Origin: Oribacterium parvum
GTDB lineage: Bacteria > Bacillota > Clostridia > Lachnospirales > Lachnospiraceae
DNA length: 28,853 nucleotides
Direction of reading: 5' to 3'
Assembly (NCBI GenBank): GCA_938022235.1
Contig: CALIEL010000040.1
Location: forward strand, 1 to 28,853
Each line of letters opens with the position of its first letter. Within the stretch, counting starts at the first letter, position 1. Positions 7,864 to 16,186 of this stretch are shown one piece after another. The position numbers and the translations under genes are program-made. The notes under the pieces were generated by a model that had not been told where the DNA came from, searched no databases, and saw nothing but the letters and a program-made list of their open reading frames with translations.

Positions 7864-8487
7864 CTATCTTCTTCCCTTTAATCTTCTCCGCTTAAGCTCC
7901 TGTAAGAGGCTTGGGCCGTTGACCACGCAGGACAGTCCCAATAAGCCTGCCACAGTAGCGATGGCGGCATTTCTGGCAAAGTTTTTCTGAGAAATAAGAC
8001 GAAGCAAAGGATTGTTGGTAATCACGAAGTCGGAAACTTCCTTTCGGCTTTCATTGCCGGCTGCATCTCTGGCTACCACCAAAAGATTATGCCTTTTTCC
8101 CTTTTCTCCGGAGATCTGCAAGGGGAAGCTGTCCTTTGCAACCGCTTCCTGCAAGCTCTTGTCCTTCCAGCTTAGTTCTTCCGTTCCATCCACGGTGGCA
8201 TCCACCTGCTCCAGCCACAGGTTATCCTGTACGGATAAATCCAGATCCAGGGAATCACCACGGTATACCCCCTGATTGTCCACATTGGAAAGCAGGATTC
8301 TGGGGGGTGTTCTGTCGATACCGAAGCGAAGCTCTGCCCCTCTTTCGGTCTGTTCCGTGCTGGCAAGGTTTCCTGCCTTATCCTGAGAGGAAATCTGTAA
8401 ATGATACAGACCTTCCTTGTCGAAGTTATCCTTCTTAATCAGATAATCTCCCCGATACCATTTTCCGTTTCCGACGGAGCGAGTCAT
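7864..8487 (-). CDS. C-terminal Ig-like domain and membrane anchor of the giant surface protein, beyond an in-frame TAG
   Basis: This 207-codon frame is in the same reading frame as the giant gene upstream and is separated from it only by a TAG (8521-8523) plus 11 sense codons. It carries one Ig-like module with GLYHLQISSQDKAGN, the linker IDRTPPRILLS, a further module ending VVARDAAGNES, then a single C-terminal membrane helix (AAIATVAGLLGLSCVV) and a basic tail (LKRRRLKGRR). It has no signal peptide of its own. It should therefore be the last part of the giant protein rather than an independent gene. Internal initiation at ATG 8485-8487 is conceivable, since GGAG lies 6 nt upstream, but would give an unexported fragment. 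Whether it is made by readthrough, reinitiation or not at all cannot be told from sequence. Confidence 0.75.
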   Translation of the reverse strand: MTRSVGNGKWYRGDYLIKKDNFDKEGLYHLQISSQDKAGNLASTEQTERGAELRFGIDRTPPRILLSNVDNQGVYRGDSLDLDLSVQDNLWLEQVDATVDGTEELSWKDKSLQEAVAKDSFPLQISGEKGKRHNLLVVARDAAGNESRKEVSDFVITNNPLLRLISQKNFARNAAIATVAGLLGLSCVVNGPSLLQELKRRRLKGRR

Positions 8488-8520
8488 CTGATACTCCGCC
8501 CCCTCGGAAAGGGCATGCTT

Positions 8521-8523
8521 CTA
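8521..8523 (-). other. In-frame amber (TAG) codon inside the giant surface protein frame
   Basis: The frame reads LTLYRNE, TAG, KHALSEGAEYQMTRSV with no shift. The codons on both sides belong to one Ig-like module. TAG is one base from Lys, Gln, Glu, Trp and Tyr codons. TAG also ends the PP2C, WG-repeat and giant C-terminal frames, so it is an ordinary stop in this genome. Confidence 0.9.
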
Positions 8524-11500
8524 CTCATTTCTGTATAAGGTCAAAGCAGAAGACAAAACCTCATCCGCATTGATTTCCGAAATCAGAATCTCTTCGCCCT
8601 CTTTCTGATAGGTACCCTGCAATGCCTTCGCCCTGTCGGACAGAAGATAGGTGGAACCGAAACGGTTTACGGAGAACCAAAGCTCTTCCGTGGTTTCATT
8701 TCCCGCCATGTCCACAATCTTTGCGGAAAGCCGATACACATCGTCCGTATCCGGCTCCTCCGGGAAGTTTTGGAAGGAAAGATTTCCCTCTTCTCCCCCT
8801 GCAGAGCTTTGGTAAACAATGCCCTCTTTCTCCTCTTCCTTCTGCTTAGTAGACTCGGTTTCCTCCATAGACTTCTGCATAGGAAGATTTAAGGCATCCG
8901 TTCTGGCTATGGAAATGCTGCCGCCCTGCTGATGGGACAGCTCATGCTCTCCATGTACCTCTCCTATCAGCTTTAAGGACAGGGCATCCTGATCCAGATA
9001 GCGATCCCCGTAAGAAATCTTGGGGCTGACCTCGCCCTTATTGGCAGACTCGTTCAAAATATCACTAATCGTCAGACTTGGAGCCGTTCTGTCAATAACA
9101 AAATGATCCTCCGGATAAGCCAGGGCCTCATTTCCCGCCAAATCCTTCACCCGGATGTTGAACTGATAATCTCCATCCTCTTCATAGGAAATGCTTGCCT
9201 GATGATGAAGCTCGGAAACGCCCCGACCTTCTCCACCGCTAAAGGAAGACAGGGCACTGCCATGACCCTCTCGGCCGCCATCCTTCAACACGGAATAGTC
9301 CACCAGATCCGAACGGAAATTTTTCTCCTCAATGGAAATCTCCGCCCTTCTTCCTTCCTTGTAATAAAACTCATGGTTCGCGATATTGTTGTCATAACTT
9401 ACGCTAAGAACAGGGGCTGTTTTATCCACGGTGAAATCCAAAGCCGCCCGGGTTCCCTCTGCATAGACTAAGTCTTCCATGGCATTTCCGGCCAAGTCCT
9501 CTCCGGTGATGGAAAGCTGATAGTCTCCGTCTTTATTAAAGTAAATGCGGCTTTCCCATCTGGTACTGTCTCCGCTTCCGGAAACCTTCTGGAAGGAATC
9601 CCTTTCCACCTCCAAAAGCTTGGTGCCCTTTCCTTCTGCCGGGTCTGTAATCAAAATCTTGAAGGCATCCTCGGAGAAGTTTCTCTCCTCTACCGTAATG
9701 GTAGCCGTTCGATTTTCTTTAAAATAAAACTCATTTTCCACACGATTGTTGTCGAAAGATAATGTGACCCTTGGTTTTGTAATATCAATGCTAAGACGCT
9801 CTTCCTTTACCGTTTGGTTTCCGGCATTGTCCACTGCCTTGATTTTCAGTAACACGTCATTACTGTTGTTGTCCTTAGCCAAAATCGTAAGAGCATGAGC
9901 ATCATCATAGGACTTCTTTAAGTCGTTTAGCTGAGGCTCCTCCTTGGAAAAATGATAGAGAGAGCCTGCCTGGGTTTCTATACCGTCCCTGTAAACGGTA
10001 TAGGTAACATCCTTTAAGCCGGCATAGCTGTTTCCGGGGCTGGGCTCCGTTACGGAAATGCCTACCCCCACATCCTTTTTATAGAGGCCGTTTTTCTCCT
10101 CTTCCTTCGGTAAGGTGATGTGAATTTCCGGATTCTGCTGATCCAAAATTACCCCATCAGAGCTTAGGTAATACTGATTTCCGGCCATATCCTTTAAGTG
10201 GACATAGGTAATAAAGGTCTCATTAGGAGAGATTTCCTTGGACCAGTAACCATCCTTTACTTCACTTGTAACATTCTTAAAGGAAGCACTGGCCTGCAGG
10301 TCTGCAAGACTCATCTTCTCCCTTGTCCGAAGAACTTCCACCAGCCCAACACCGCTTAAGTTATCCTCCGCCTGTAAACGAATAACCTGCTTCTTATTGC
10401 TGAATCGACCAAAGCTGATACGATCCAGGAGCTTGGTCCAAAGGGTTCCATCCTTGGAACGATCCCAATCCCCGATCTTCAAGGCCCCGGTGGGGGCTTT
10501 TCTGTCCACCACAAAATCAAAGGCCGCCTTGGTCTCTCCTACTTCGATGGGGGCATTTTCATTGCCTGCCAGATCCTTGACCTTAAGACTGAGATGATAA
10601 ATCCCATCCTTACTAAACTCAATCGGACAGGTATACTTATTCCCCGCCTTCGTCCAGAAAGCTAGATTGGTCAAATGCGCTGCATCATCTATGGATATGG
10701 AATTTCCTGCCTTATCCTTTACGGTAAGCTCTACCTGAAGAGAAGAGAAATCCAAGTTGGCATCCTCAATTTCGATTTGTCCCTTTCTAACTTCTCTAAA
10801 GTATTTCTCATTGGCCAAGCCGTCATTGGATAAAGTCAGCCGAATCTTAGGCGGTGTTTTATCCACAACCAGGAAATTGGAGGCACTGGCCTTTCTTCCG
10901 GAAAGGTCGGTAGTATCCACCATAACCTCATACTGTCCGTCCTCTGTGAAATTTAGTTCAGAAGAATATAGATTGAAATCGGATAGCTTTTCCTTCTTCC
11001 ACGTAACCGTATGATTTTTAAACTGTTGCACGCCTCTTGTCGAAGCCAGAGAACGGGGATGAAGAATACGCCCGGGCATAGTGCTGGGACTTACCGGCAT
11101 AGCCAGAGATGAAGGCGAACTTTTCACAGTATCCGGAAGGAAATTATAGTTAAGGTGGGTATCATTGGTACTAAAATTTTCTTCTAAAATCTTTGTTGTA
11201 AATTTGACATCCTTCGCAAAGTACCGTACCTGTCCACTTTCGGAAGAAGGATCAAAGAAAATCTTGGGATCTGTATGATCCACAGTGATAGCCAGTTCTC
11301 CATTCTTCTCCAATCCTAAAGTATTCTTCCATTCTAAAGGATTGCCGGAAGGATCCTTATAGTCAAAGGACAAACGATAATGTCCTTCCTGGGTGAAATT
11401 CATTGTCAAATCATTCTGTTCCCCATTAGGCATGATTTGTACGAAGGAAGTAGAATTGTCCTTTAACAAGCTCTCTCTTCCATCACTAATGAAAGTAGAA

Positions 11501-14034
11501 TTCTTCTTTAAGGTGAGAGCTTCCCTATTGCCCTGCACTCTATAGGAACTTTCTTTGTCTTCTCCATTTCTTCTGCTATAAACCTTCAAAGAAAAATCCT
11601 GATCCTCAGGAAAAAAGTTCTTTTCTTCCACTCCAAGACTTAAAATTCCCTGATTCTGAAAATAAAAATGGTCTCCTACTCTTTTATACGAATCTGTAAA
11701 CTGAAGTCTAGCCTCCGGCTTTTTGCTATCTACAACCAAAAACTCATCGTTAATTAGAGTGTGCGTTCCAAGCTTGTTATTGTCTGCATTATCAACCGCA
11801 TAATATTCAATCTTGCCTCGGAATTGAGGATCAATCTTGATTTTTGCAATCGCCGTATTTTCATCCGGTCTGCTAAAGTTCTCATCACCATCGCTAACCT
11901 TTAACCATGACCCTGTTCGAATAATACCATCACTATCCTGATGCAGATAACGGTAACGGAAAGTATCTACCTTGGAGGTTTTATCCTTGGCTTTTAATTC
12001 TACTTCAAGCGTGTCCCTATAGAAGCCATAGCCTCCTAGGCTTTTCAGTCTGGACTCTTTATCTTTCGTATAGGAAATGGAAGAAAGCTCCGGTTCGGTA
12101 GTGTCTATCTTATACTTTCCAAGAACCTTTCCCTCTTTTAGTCCCAGTCCGATTCCCTCTTTTGTTTTAATGTAGACAATCTTTCCCTCAGGAGACTCAC
12201 TGTCTTCTCTCAGATTAATCTCCGGCTCCCAATCTCCATGTTCCCAGGAGTCACTATAAGATACTGCATATTTACTACCATTATTTTGAGCAGTAATCCT
12301 CACATTCTTATTGTACCAGCCCTTGGCATTAGCTTCTTCTTGAATGTGAAGATAATCGGAATAATCCGGATAAACCACGTTAATCTCCGCATAAATGGTC
12401 TTTGAATTATAATTGCCTGTTGGGTCAACAGATGTAGCAGATATTAGGACGGGACCAACTTTACTGTTTTTAAAAGTAAGGACTCCTGTCTGTGCATTAA
12501 GATCAGCAATGTCCTCTCCTGCTTCAAGCTTATAACTTACACTCGTGCCTGTAGCGCCTCTGGTACTTACGCGAAAAGAATGTTTCCCTAAAGTCCATCC
12601 TCTTTCCTGATTCTCCTTTCCGTAATGCACGGTATACCGGAATACCTTATTCCCTCCCCTTTCTTCTTCTTCAATTGGCTGTCCAAAATCTTTTAAACTA
12701 AAGGAAAATTGGTTCTGGTTTCCGGGGGTAATCGTTATATAAAATTGCTCCGGTTTAACCGTATATAGCGTACCGTCCCCTGCATCAATCCAATCATCTA
12801 CTCGTGCCTCTACTGTTGCTGTTTGTCCGGCCTGTACCATTTTAATGGTGCCTTTAGCTTCATCAAGAACAATAGAATGATCGACGTTAGAAATAATAGA
12901 ATAGTGAATCTTGCCTTTAAACATCTCATTAATTTCCGGCTGAATCTCTTCACCTTTTTCCAGTGGTTTGCTAATGTTTTTATTTGTAATGATTTCTCCA
13001 TTAAAGCGTTTTTTTACAACTAAACTCTGATCAGCTTCTAAAGCAGCGTGATTGGCGTCCTCCGGTACTCTGGCGATGATGGTATATCTTCCGGAAGTAC
13101 CAACCGGAAAAGCAGTAGGATCATAAATCCGTGTTCTATCACCCCGGGAATTCTTAAGGTAATACTCTATTTGGGGTACCGTTACCCCCTCTTCCTCACT
13201 GGCCTTTTGATAGTATGCTTCCAACAGAATAGGACTCCTTTTTCCCTCTTTCAAAATTACATCCTCTACCGGAGGAAATACTAAGTTTCCTTGCCACTGC
13301 TTTTTCTTTTCTTTATCCAACTGTAGATTTATAGTGTTCTGCAACTCATCCGGTAAAATTCCATCCGTAATATAATTTTCATATATATCTGTTGCATAAG
13401 ACTTATTACTGCCTCGTACATGAATCTCTATCGTATAGTTTGTAGTCATATACTCTGCCGGAATTTCCTGGGAAATTTCTCCATCTTGATTCGTTTGCCC
13501 GGTATAAAATAAAACTTCCTGAACATTTCCATAAGTCGGATGTATCTTGTTAGAAGGTTTATCTTCACTATAGTTCGAACTGGGATAATAATGTGGGAAT
13601 CCGTCACTCTCATCCCAGTTGACTTGCTCTTTAGTATAGTTACCGTCCGGTTCTATTCCGGAAGTACTGGAGCTAGTCTTTTCGTTACCTTCATCTCTAA
13701 CAAAAGAAGCTGATACCTTTTCCGCCTCATCTTCATCCATCACGGAAGAAGACAGCACGTTTTCATCTGTCTCTTCTGTCTTTTTTGCATCGATTTTTTT
13801 ATATACAACAAGCTCTACCTCCACCTTGATTGAGCCGGCTCGTTCTGAGTTATGATCTACAAAGGAAAAATCTAGTTTTGTAACTTTCTCTTCTTGGCTT
13901 CCTTCTGCTTGACTCCCCTCTACTTGACTTCCCTCCGCTTTCCATTCTACAGGAAATTGAAAAAGCACTTGTAATATAACAAGGCACAGGGCTATCAGCC
14001 TCTTTCCTCTCTTCCCCAAGATAAAGCTTTTCAT
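8521..14034 (-). CDS. Giant secreted multi-Ig-like-repeat surface protein, stops before its anchor
   Basis: 1837 residues to the TAG; about 2056 if the frame through the TAG is counted. An N-terminal signal peptide (KRGKRLIALCLVILQVLFQF) is followed by a short EGSQ-type tandem repeat and a Ser/Glu-rich region. Residues about 250-620 hold irregular beta-rich domains. From about 640 onward, Ig-like modules of roughly 120-150 residues are introduced by linkers such as DTTEPEL, DSKKPEA, DHTDPKI, DKTPPKI, DRKAPTG, DITKPRV, DKTAPVL and DRTAPSL, each usually followed by a YF/FYF-K-E/IxxEExNF strand pattern and ending in DLAGN or DKAGN. This is the architecture of long stalk-like adhesins. ATG 14032-14034 has an AAGGAG site 6 nt upstream. 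The gene lies between the wall-binding paralogs and the phosphatase/kinase pair. No LPXTG sorting signal is seen; the anchor is the membrane helix encoded past the TAG. The ligand is unknown. Confidence 0.9.
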   Translation of the reverse strand: MKSFILGKRGKRLIALCLVILQVLFQFPVEWKAEGSQVEGSQAEGSQEEKVTKLDFSFVDHNSERAGSIKVEVELVVYKKIDAKKTEETDENVLSSSVMDEDEAEKVSASFVRDEGNEKTSSSTSGIEPDGNYTKEQVNWDESDGFPHYYPSSNYSEDKPSNKIHPTYGNVQEVLFYTGQTNQDGEISQEIPAEYMTTNYTIEIHVRGSNKSYATDIYENYITDGILPDELQNTINLQLDKEKKKQWQGNLVFPPVEDVILKEGKRSPILLEAYYQKASEEEGVTVPQIEYYLKNSRGDRTRIYDPTAFPVGTSGRYTIIARVPEDANHAALEADQSLVVKKRFNGEIITNKNISKPLEKGEEIQPEINEMFKGKIHYSIISNVDHSIVLDEAKGTIKMVQAGQTATVEARVDDWIDAGDGTLYTVKPEQFYITITPGNQNQFSFSLKDFGQPIEEEERGGNKVFRYTVHYGKENQERGWTLGKHSFRVSTRGATGTSVSYKLEAGEDIADLNAQTGVLTFKNSKVGPVLISATSVDPTGNYNSKTIYAEINVVYPDYSDYLHIQEEANAKGWYNKNVRITAQNNGSKYAVSYSDSWEHGDWEPEINLREDSESPEGKIVYIKTKEGIGLGLKEGKVLGKYKIDTTEPELSSISYTKDKESRLKSLGGYGFYRDTLEVELKAKDKTSKVDTFRYRYLHQDSDGIIRTGSWLKVSDGDENFSRPDENTAIAKIKIDPQFRGKIEYYAVDNADNNKLGTHTLINDEFLVVDSKKPEARLQFTDSYKRVGDHFYFQNQGILSLGVEEKNFFPEDQDFSLKVYSRRNGEDKESSYRVQGNREALTLKKNSTFISDGRESLLKDNSTSFVQIMPNGEQNDLTMNFTQEGHYRLSFDYKDPSGNPLEWKNTLGLEKNGELAITVDHTDPKIFFDPSSESGQVRYFAKDVKFTTKILEENFSTNDTHLNYNFLPDTVKSSPSSLAMPVSPSTMPGRILHPRSLASTRGVQQFKNHTVTWKKEKLSDFNLYSSELNFTEDGQYEVMVDTTDLSGRKASASNFLVVDKTPPKIRLTLSNDGLANEKYFREVRKGQIEIEDANLDFSSLQVELTVKDKAGNSISIDDAAHLTNLAFWTKAGNKYTCPIEFSKDGIYHLSLKVKDLAGNENAPIEVGETKAAFDFVVDRKAPTGALKIGDWDRSKDGTLWTKLLDRISFGRFSNKKQVIRLQAEDNLSGVGLVEVLRTREKMSLADLQASASFKNVTSEVKDGYWSKEISPNETFITYVHLKDMAGNQYYLSSDGVILDQQNPEIHITLPKEEEKNGLYKKDVGVGISVTEPSPGNSYAGLKDVTYTVYRDGIETQAGSLYHFSKEEPQLNDLKKSYDDAHALTILAKDNNSNDVLLKIKAVDNAGNQTVKEERLSIDITKPRVTLSFDNNRVENEFYFKENRTATITVEERNFSEDAFKILITDPAEGKGTKLLEVERDSFQKVSGSGDSTRWESRIYFNKDGDYQLSITGEDLAGNAMEDLVYAEGTRAALDFTVDKTAPVLSVSYDNNIANHEFYYKEGRRAEISIEEKNFRSDLVDYSVLKDGGREGHGSALSSFSGGEGRGVSELHHQASISYEEDGDYQFNIRVKDLAGNEALAYPEDHFVIDRTAPSLTISDILNESANKGEVSPKISYGDRYLDQDALSLKLIGEVHGEHELSHQQGGSISIARTDALNLPMQKSMEETESTKQKEEEKEGIVYQSSAGGEEGNLSFQNFPEEPDTDDVYRLSAKIVDMAGNETTEELWFSVNRFGSTYLLSDRAKALQGTYQKEGEEILISEINADEVLSSALTLYRNE

Positions 14035-14053
14035 AAATTACTCCTTCTTCCAC

Positions 14054-14088
14054 AAACCGAGACAGAAGCATCTCTTCTATCTCGGTTT
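14054..14088 (-). promoter_or_regulatory. Strong hairpin in the leader of the giant surface gene
   Basis: Minus strand: arms 14074-14088 and 14054-14068 form a 15-bp stem (one G-U) with a 5-nt AGATG loop, ending about 5 nt before the GAAGAAGGAG ribosome binding region. There is no following T-run, so it is not a classic terminator; it may protect the mRNA end or affect ribosome access. Confidence 0.65.
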
Positions 14089-14161
14089 CTTTACCTTTTG
14101 CATTGTCGAATTTCTGTTTAGAATTACTGTCTTTTTCTATTTTAGCTTTTCCCTAAAATAG

Positions 14162-14190
14162 ATTATATAACCATTTCTATAAAACATAAT
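14162..14190 (-). promoter_or_regulatory. Possible promoter of the giant surface gene
   Basis: Minus strand TATAAT (14162-14167) with a weak -35 (TTATGT or ATTATG) 16-17 nt upstream, just past the stop of the wall-binding protein gene. The same ATAGAAAT-plus-TATAAT arrangement occurs before the neighbouring paralog, suggesting a shared promoter type. Confidence 0.4.
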
Positions 14191-14197
14191 GGCTGTT

Positions 14198-16111
14198 TTA
14201 CTGTTTTTGCACCACTCCATTCACTACCCATCTTCCTTCCGAATCTACTGTAAAACCATCGGGAGTAGTGGTGTTTCTATAAAGGGCTCCTTCATTCTGT
14301 CCTTGCGGGTCTAAGTAGTAGCAGTTTCCATCAATCCACTGCCAACCGGTGAGCATTCTACCCTTCCATCCGTCAGAGTTTGGGAAGAGGTAGTATTTAC
14401 TACCGTTTACCTCTATCCAGCCTGTAGTCATATAGCCGGAATCCAGGAAATAGTACCAGTAAGACTTTCCATTATAGGCTTCATAGCCCCAGCTGTTCTT
14501 CGGATAGCTTCCGTCCGCTCTTTTGTACCACCAGCCCTTTTCATCCTGTATCCACTGTCCTCCAGATAGAGAACGATCTACGCCAAGTACCTGTCCTGAA
14601 AAGCTACTGCTGACCTTAAAGCTTCCGGAACCACCACCGGAACTTCCCCCTGATCCGCCGGAACCGGAAGAACTTCCTCCGGAACTACCAGAGCCGGAGG
14701 AACCACCTTTAGAGGAAGAGCCGGAGTTTCCCGTATTACCGGAATAATTTTCTTTCTTCTCTACCTTTACCGCATCAAAGAAAGGAGAAGTTATTTTTGT
14801 AATGGTTGATATTTCATAATCGGGAATAACCCTACGGACTTCATAGGGCTCATTATTTACATAAATCTCTGTGCCTTTACCATAATTATCATCAGTCTCC
14901 GACACCAGGAAACGATAGTTATCCACTGTATAATAAGGCTGTATCACATATAGTACCTTATAACGACCTTCCGGAAAAATTCTGTCTTCTTCCTGCGTAA
15001 ATCTGAGATTTCCGTTTTTTCCCGCTTCATTCGGATAGCTTTCCAAATAGAGTTTATACTGATCCAGGTTTTTGGGAAAATCATTACGAAAATTCATAAG
15101 AAAAGGCTGTGGCAAATCCTTAGGCAGAAGCTCTGTACCATCTTTTAAGACAATCTTCTCCACTTGAAGTGTTGCCCTCTTCGTAGTATCGCCCGCCTTA
15201 ACATTATGGATGTCAAAGCTGGAACGGAGATATACTTTCGCCATAATCTTTGCTTCCTTCACGGTAAAAGTTTCGCTTTCAAAGGTATAATATCTATACT
15301 TTGCATCTGCCGGTCTCGTAACTTTCAAATTTTCTTGATAATAACTATGTGCCCTTTCCTGATAAAAATACCTTTCATACATAGAAACACTTGTATAAGC
15401 AAATTTACCATCTCCATCCTGTTTGGCTATTGGTAAAAGATAGTATGGGCTTTTTTTTCCTTCAGCCAGTGTATATACGTAGTGATACTCCCCCGGGGTA
15501 AAGTAGTTGAGATTGTAAGGAACCCACTGACCATTTACTTTCTTTTCAACTTCCCTTGTGGGGAGAATTTGATAAAGATCCGGGCTAGGATTGTTGATGA
15601 CTCCAACTTCTCCTCCTCTTAAGACAATACCTGTTACATTTACCTTTATATCCCGAAGCACTTTCATGTGATCTCTTGCGGGAAAATCCCAATCTTCAAA
15701 TGAAACTTGCAAATTTACAATCTTATTGTTAAGTGGTTTTGTCACTGCAGCACTTCTAAACCCTGAATATCCGGAGGTCACCGGAGCAGAATCTGTTCCT
15801 CTTATATCTTCTGTAGAGTCCTCTGTAGACTCACTCTTTCGCTCAGCAAGTTCTTCGGGGTCTTCCGCTTTAGCAGTCGGCACTTCTTCCTCTATGGACG
15901 CAGTTTTCCCTTCCACAGCAGTCTCTTCCGGAAAATCTTCTAAGCCTTCTACAGCACTTGCTGTTTCAAAGCTATTTTTTTCAGAGCTTGTTTCTACCTC
16001 CGGTACGTAAGAATCCTTCGTATCTATACTATCCGCATAGCTTGCAGAGGCAAAAAGCCCTGTGCAAAGTACTGCACTCAGTCCTAAAGCCAGCATGTTT
16101 TTTCTTCTCAT
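14198..16111 (-). CDS. Secreted protein with choline-binding-type wall repeats, paralog A
   Basis: 637 residues from the ATG at 16109-16111. Another ATG lies 6 bases upstream, but its gap to the AAAGGA site would be only 2-3 nt against 8 nt for this one, and the paralog next door also starts MRRKNMLALGLSAVLC. Layout: signal peptide ending ASYA (about 1-26), Ser/Glu/Thr-rich acidic stretch, two related beta-rich domains (about 120-275 and 280-445), a Gly/Ser linker (about 455-500), and C-terminal aromatic repeats of choline-binding type (GWWYKRADGSYPKNSW, YWYYFLDSGYMTTGW, KYYLFPNSDGW, NCYYLDPQG). These repeats suggest non-covalent attachment to the cell wall. The two central domains are not recognised. 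It is highly similar to the gene at 16187-18076, with identical blocks. Confidence 0.9.
   Translation of the reverse strand: MRRKNMLALGLSAVLCTGLFASASYADSIDTKDSYVPEVETSSEKNSFETASAVEGLEDFPEETAVEGKTASIEEEVPTAKAEDPEELAERKSESTEDSTEDIRGTDSAPVTSGYSGFRSAAVTKPLNNKIVNLQVSFEDWDFPARDHMKVLRDIKVNVTGIVLRGGEVGVINNPSPDLYQILPTREVEKKVNGQWVPYNLNYFTPGEYHYVYTLAEGKKSPYYLLPIAKQDGDGKFAYTSVSMYERYFYQERAHSYYQENLKVTRPADAKYRYYTFESETFTVKEAKIMAKVYLRSSFDIHNVKAGDTTKRATLQVEKIVLKDGTELLPKDLPQPFLMNFRNDFPKNLDQYKLYLESYPNEAGKNGNLRFTQEEDRIFPEGRYKVLYVIQPYYTVDNYRFLVSETDDNYGKGTEIYVNNEPYEVRRVIPDYEISTITKITSPFFDAVKVEKKENYSGNTGNSGSSSKGGSSGSGSSGGSSSGSGGSGGSSGGGSGSFKVSSSFSGQVLGVDRSLSGGQWIQDEKGWWYKRADGSYPKNSWGYEAYNGKSYWYYFLDSGYMTTGWIEVNGSKYYLFPNSDGWKGRMLTGWQWIDGNCYYLDPQGQNEGALYRNTTTPDGFTVDSEGRWVVNGVVQKQ
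14292..14563. repeat. 272-bp block identical to 16281-16552
   Basis: Base-by-base reading shows no differences to 16281-16552 (offset 1989). It encodes the wall-binding repeats of paralog A. The differences begin right outside, at the Gly/Ser linker side and toward the stop codon. Confidence 0.85.
15003..15339. repeat. 337-bp block identical to 16983-17319
   Basis: No differences to 16983-17319 (offset 1980), whereas the adjoining sequence toward the gene start diverges at once. It covers most of the second central domain in both paralogs. Confidence 0.88.
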
Positions 16112-16153
16112 CTCCATCGTCCTTTCTTATTTCTTGCCATTTCACGATATAAA

Positions 16154-16183
16154 ATTATACTATATTTCTATCCATTTGTGGAA
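16154..16183 (-). promoter_or_regulatory. Possible promoter of paralog A
   Basis: Minus strand TATAAT (16154-16159) with TTCCAC (16178-16183) 18 nt upstream, directly following the stop codon of paralog B and about 43 nt before the paralog A start. Confidence 0.45.
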
Positions 16184-16186
16184 ATT

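Noticed and set aside
8521..8523. Genome-wide reassignment of TAG to an amino acid
   Set aside because: TAG ends the PP2C gene, the WG-repeat gene and the giant protein's own C-terminal frame at sensible positions.
14054..14088. Rho-independent terminator ahead of the giant gene
   Set aside because: The stem is strong but no T-run follows on the minus strand, and a ribosome binding site comes directly after it.
16115..16117. Upstream ATG as the start of wall-binding paralog A
   Set aside because: Too close to the ribosome binding site; the next ATG matches the paralog's start and spacing.
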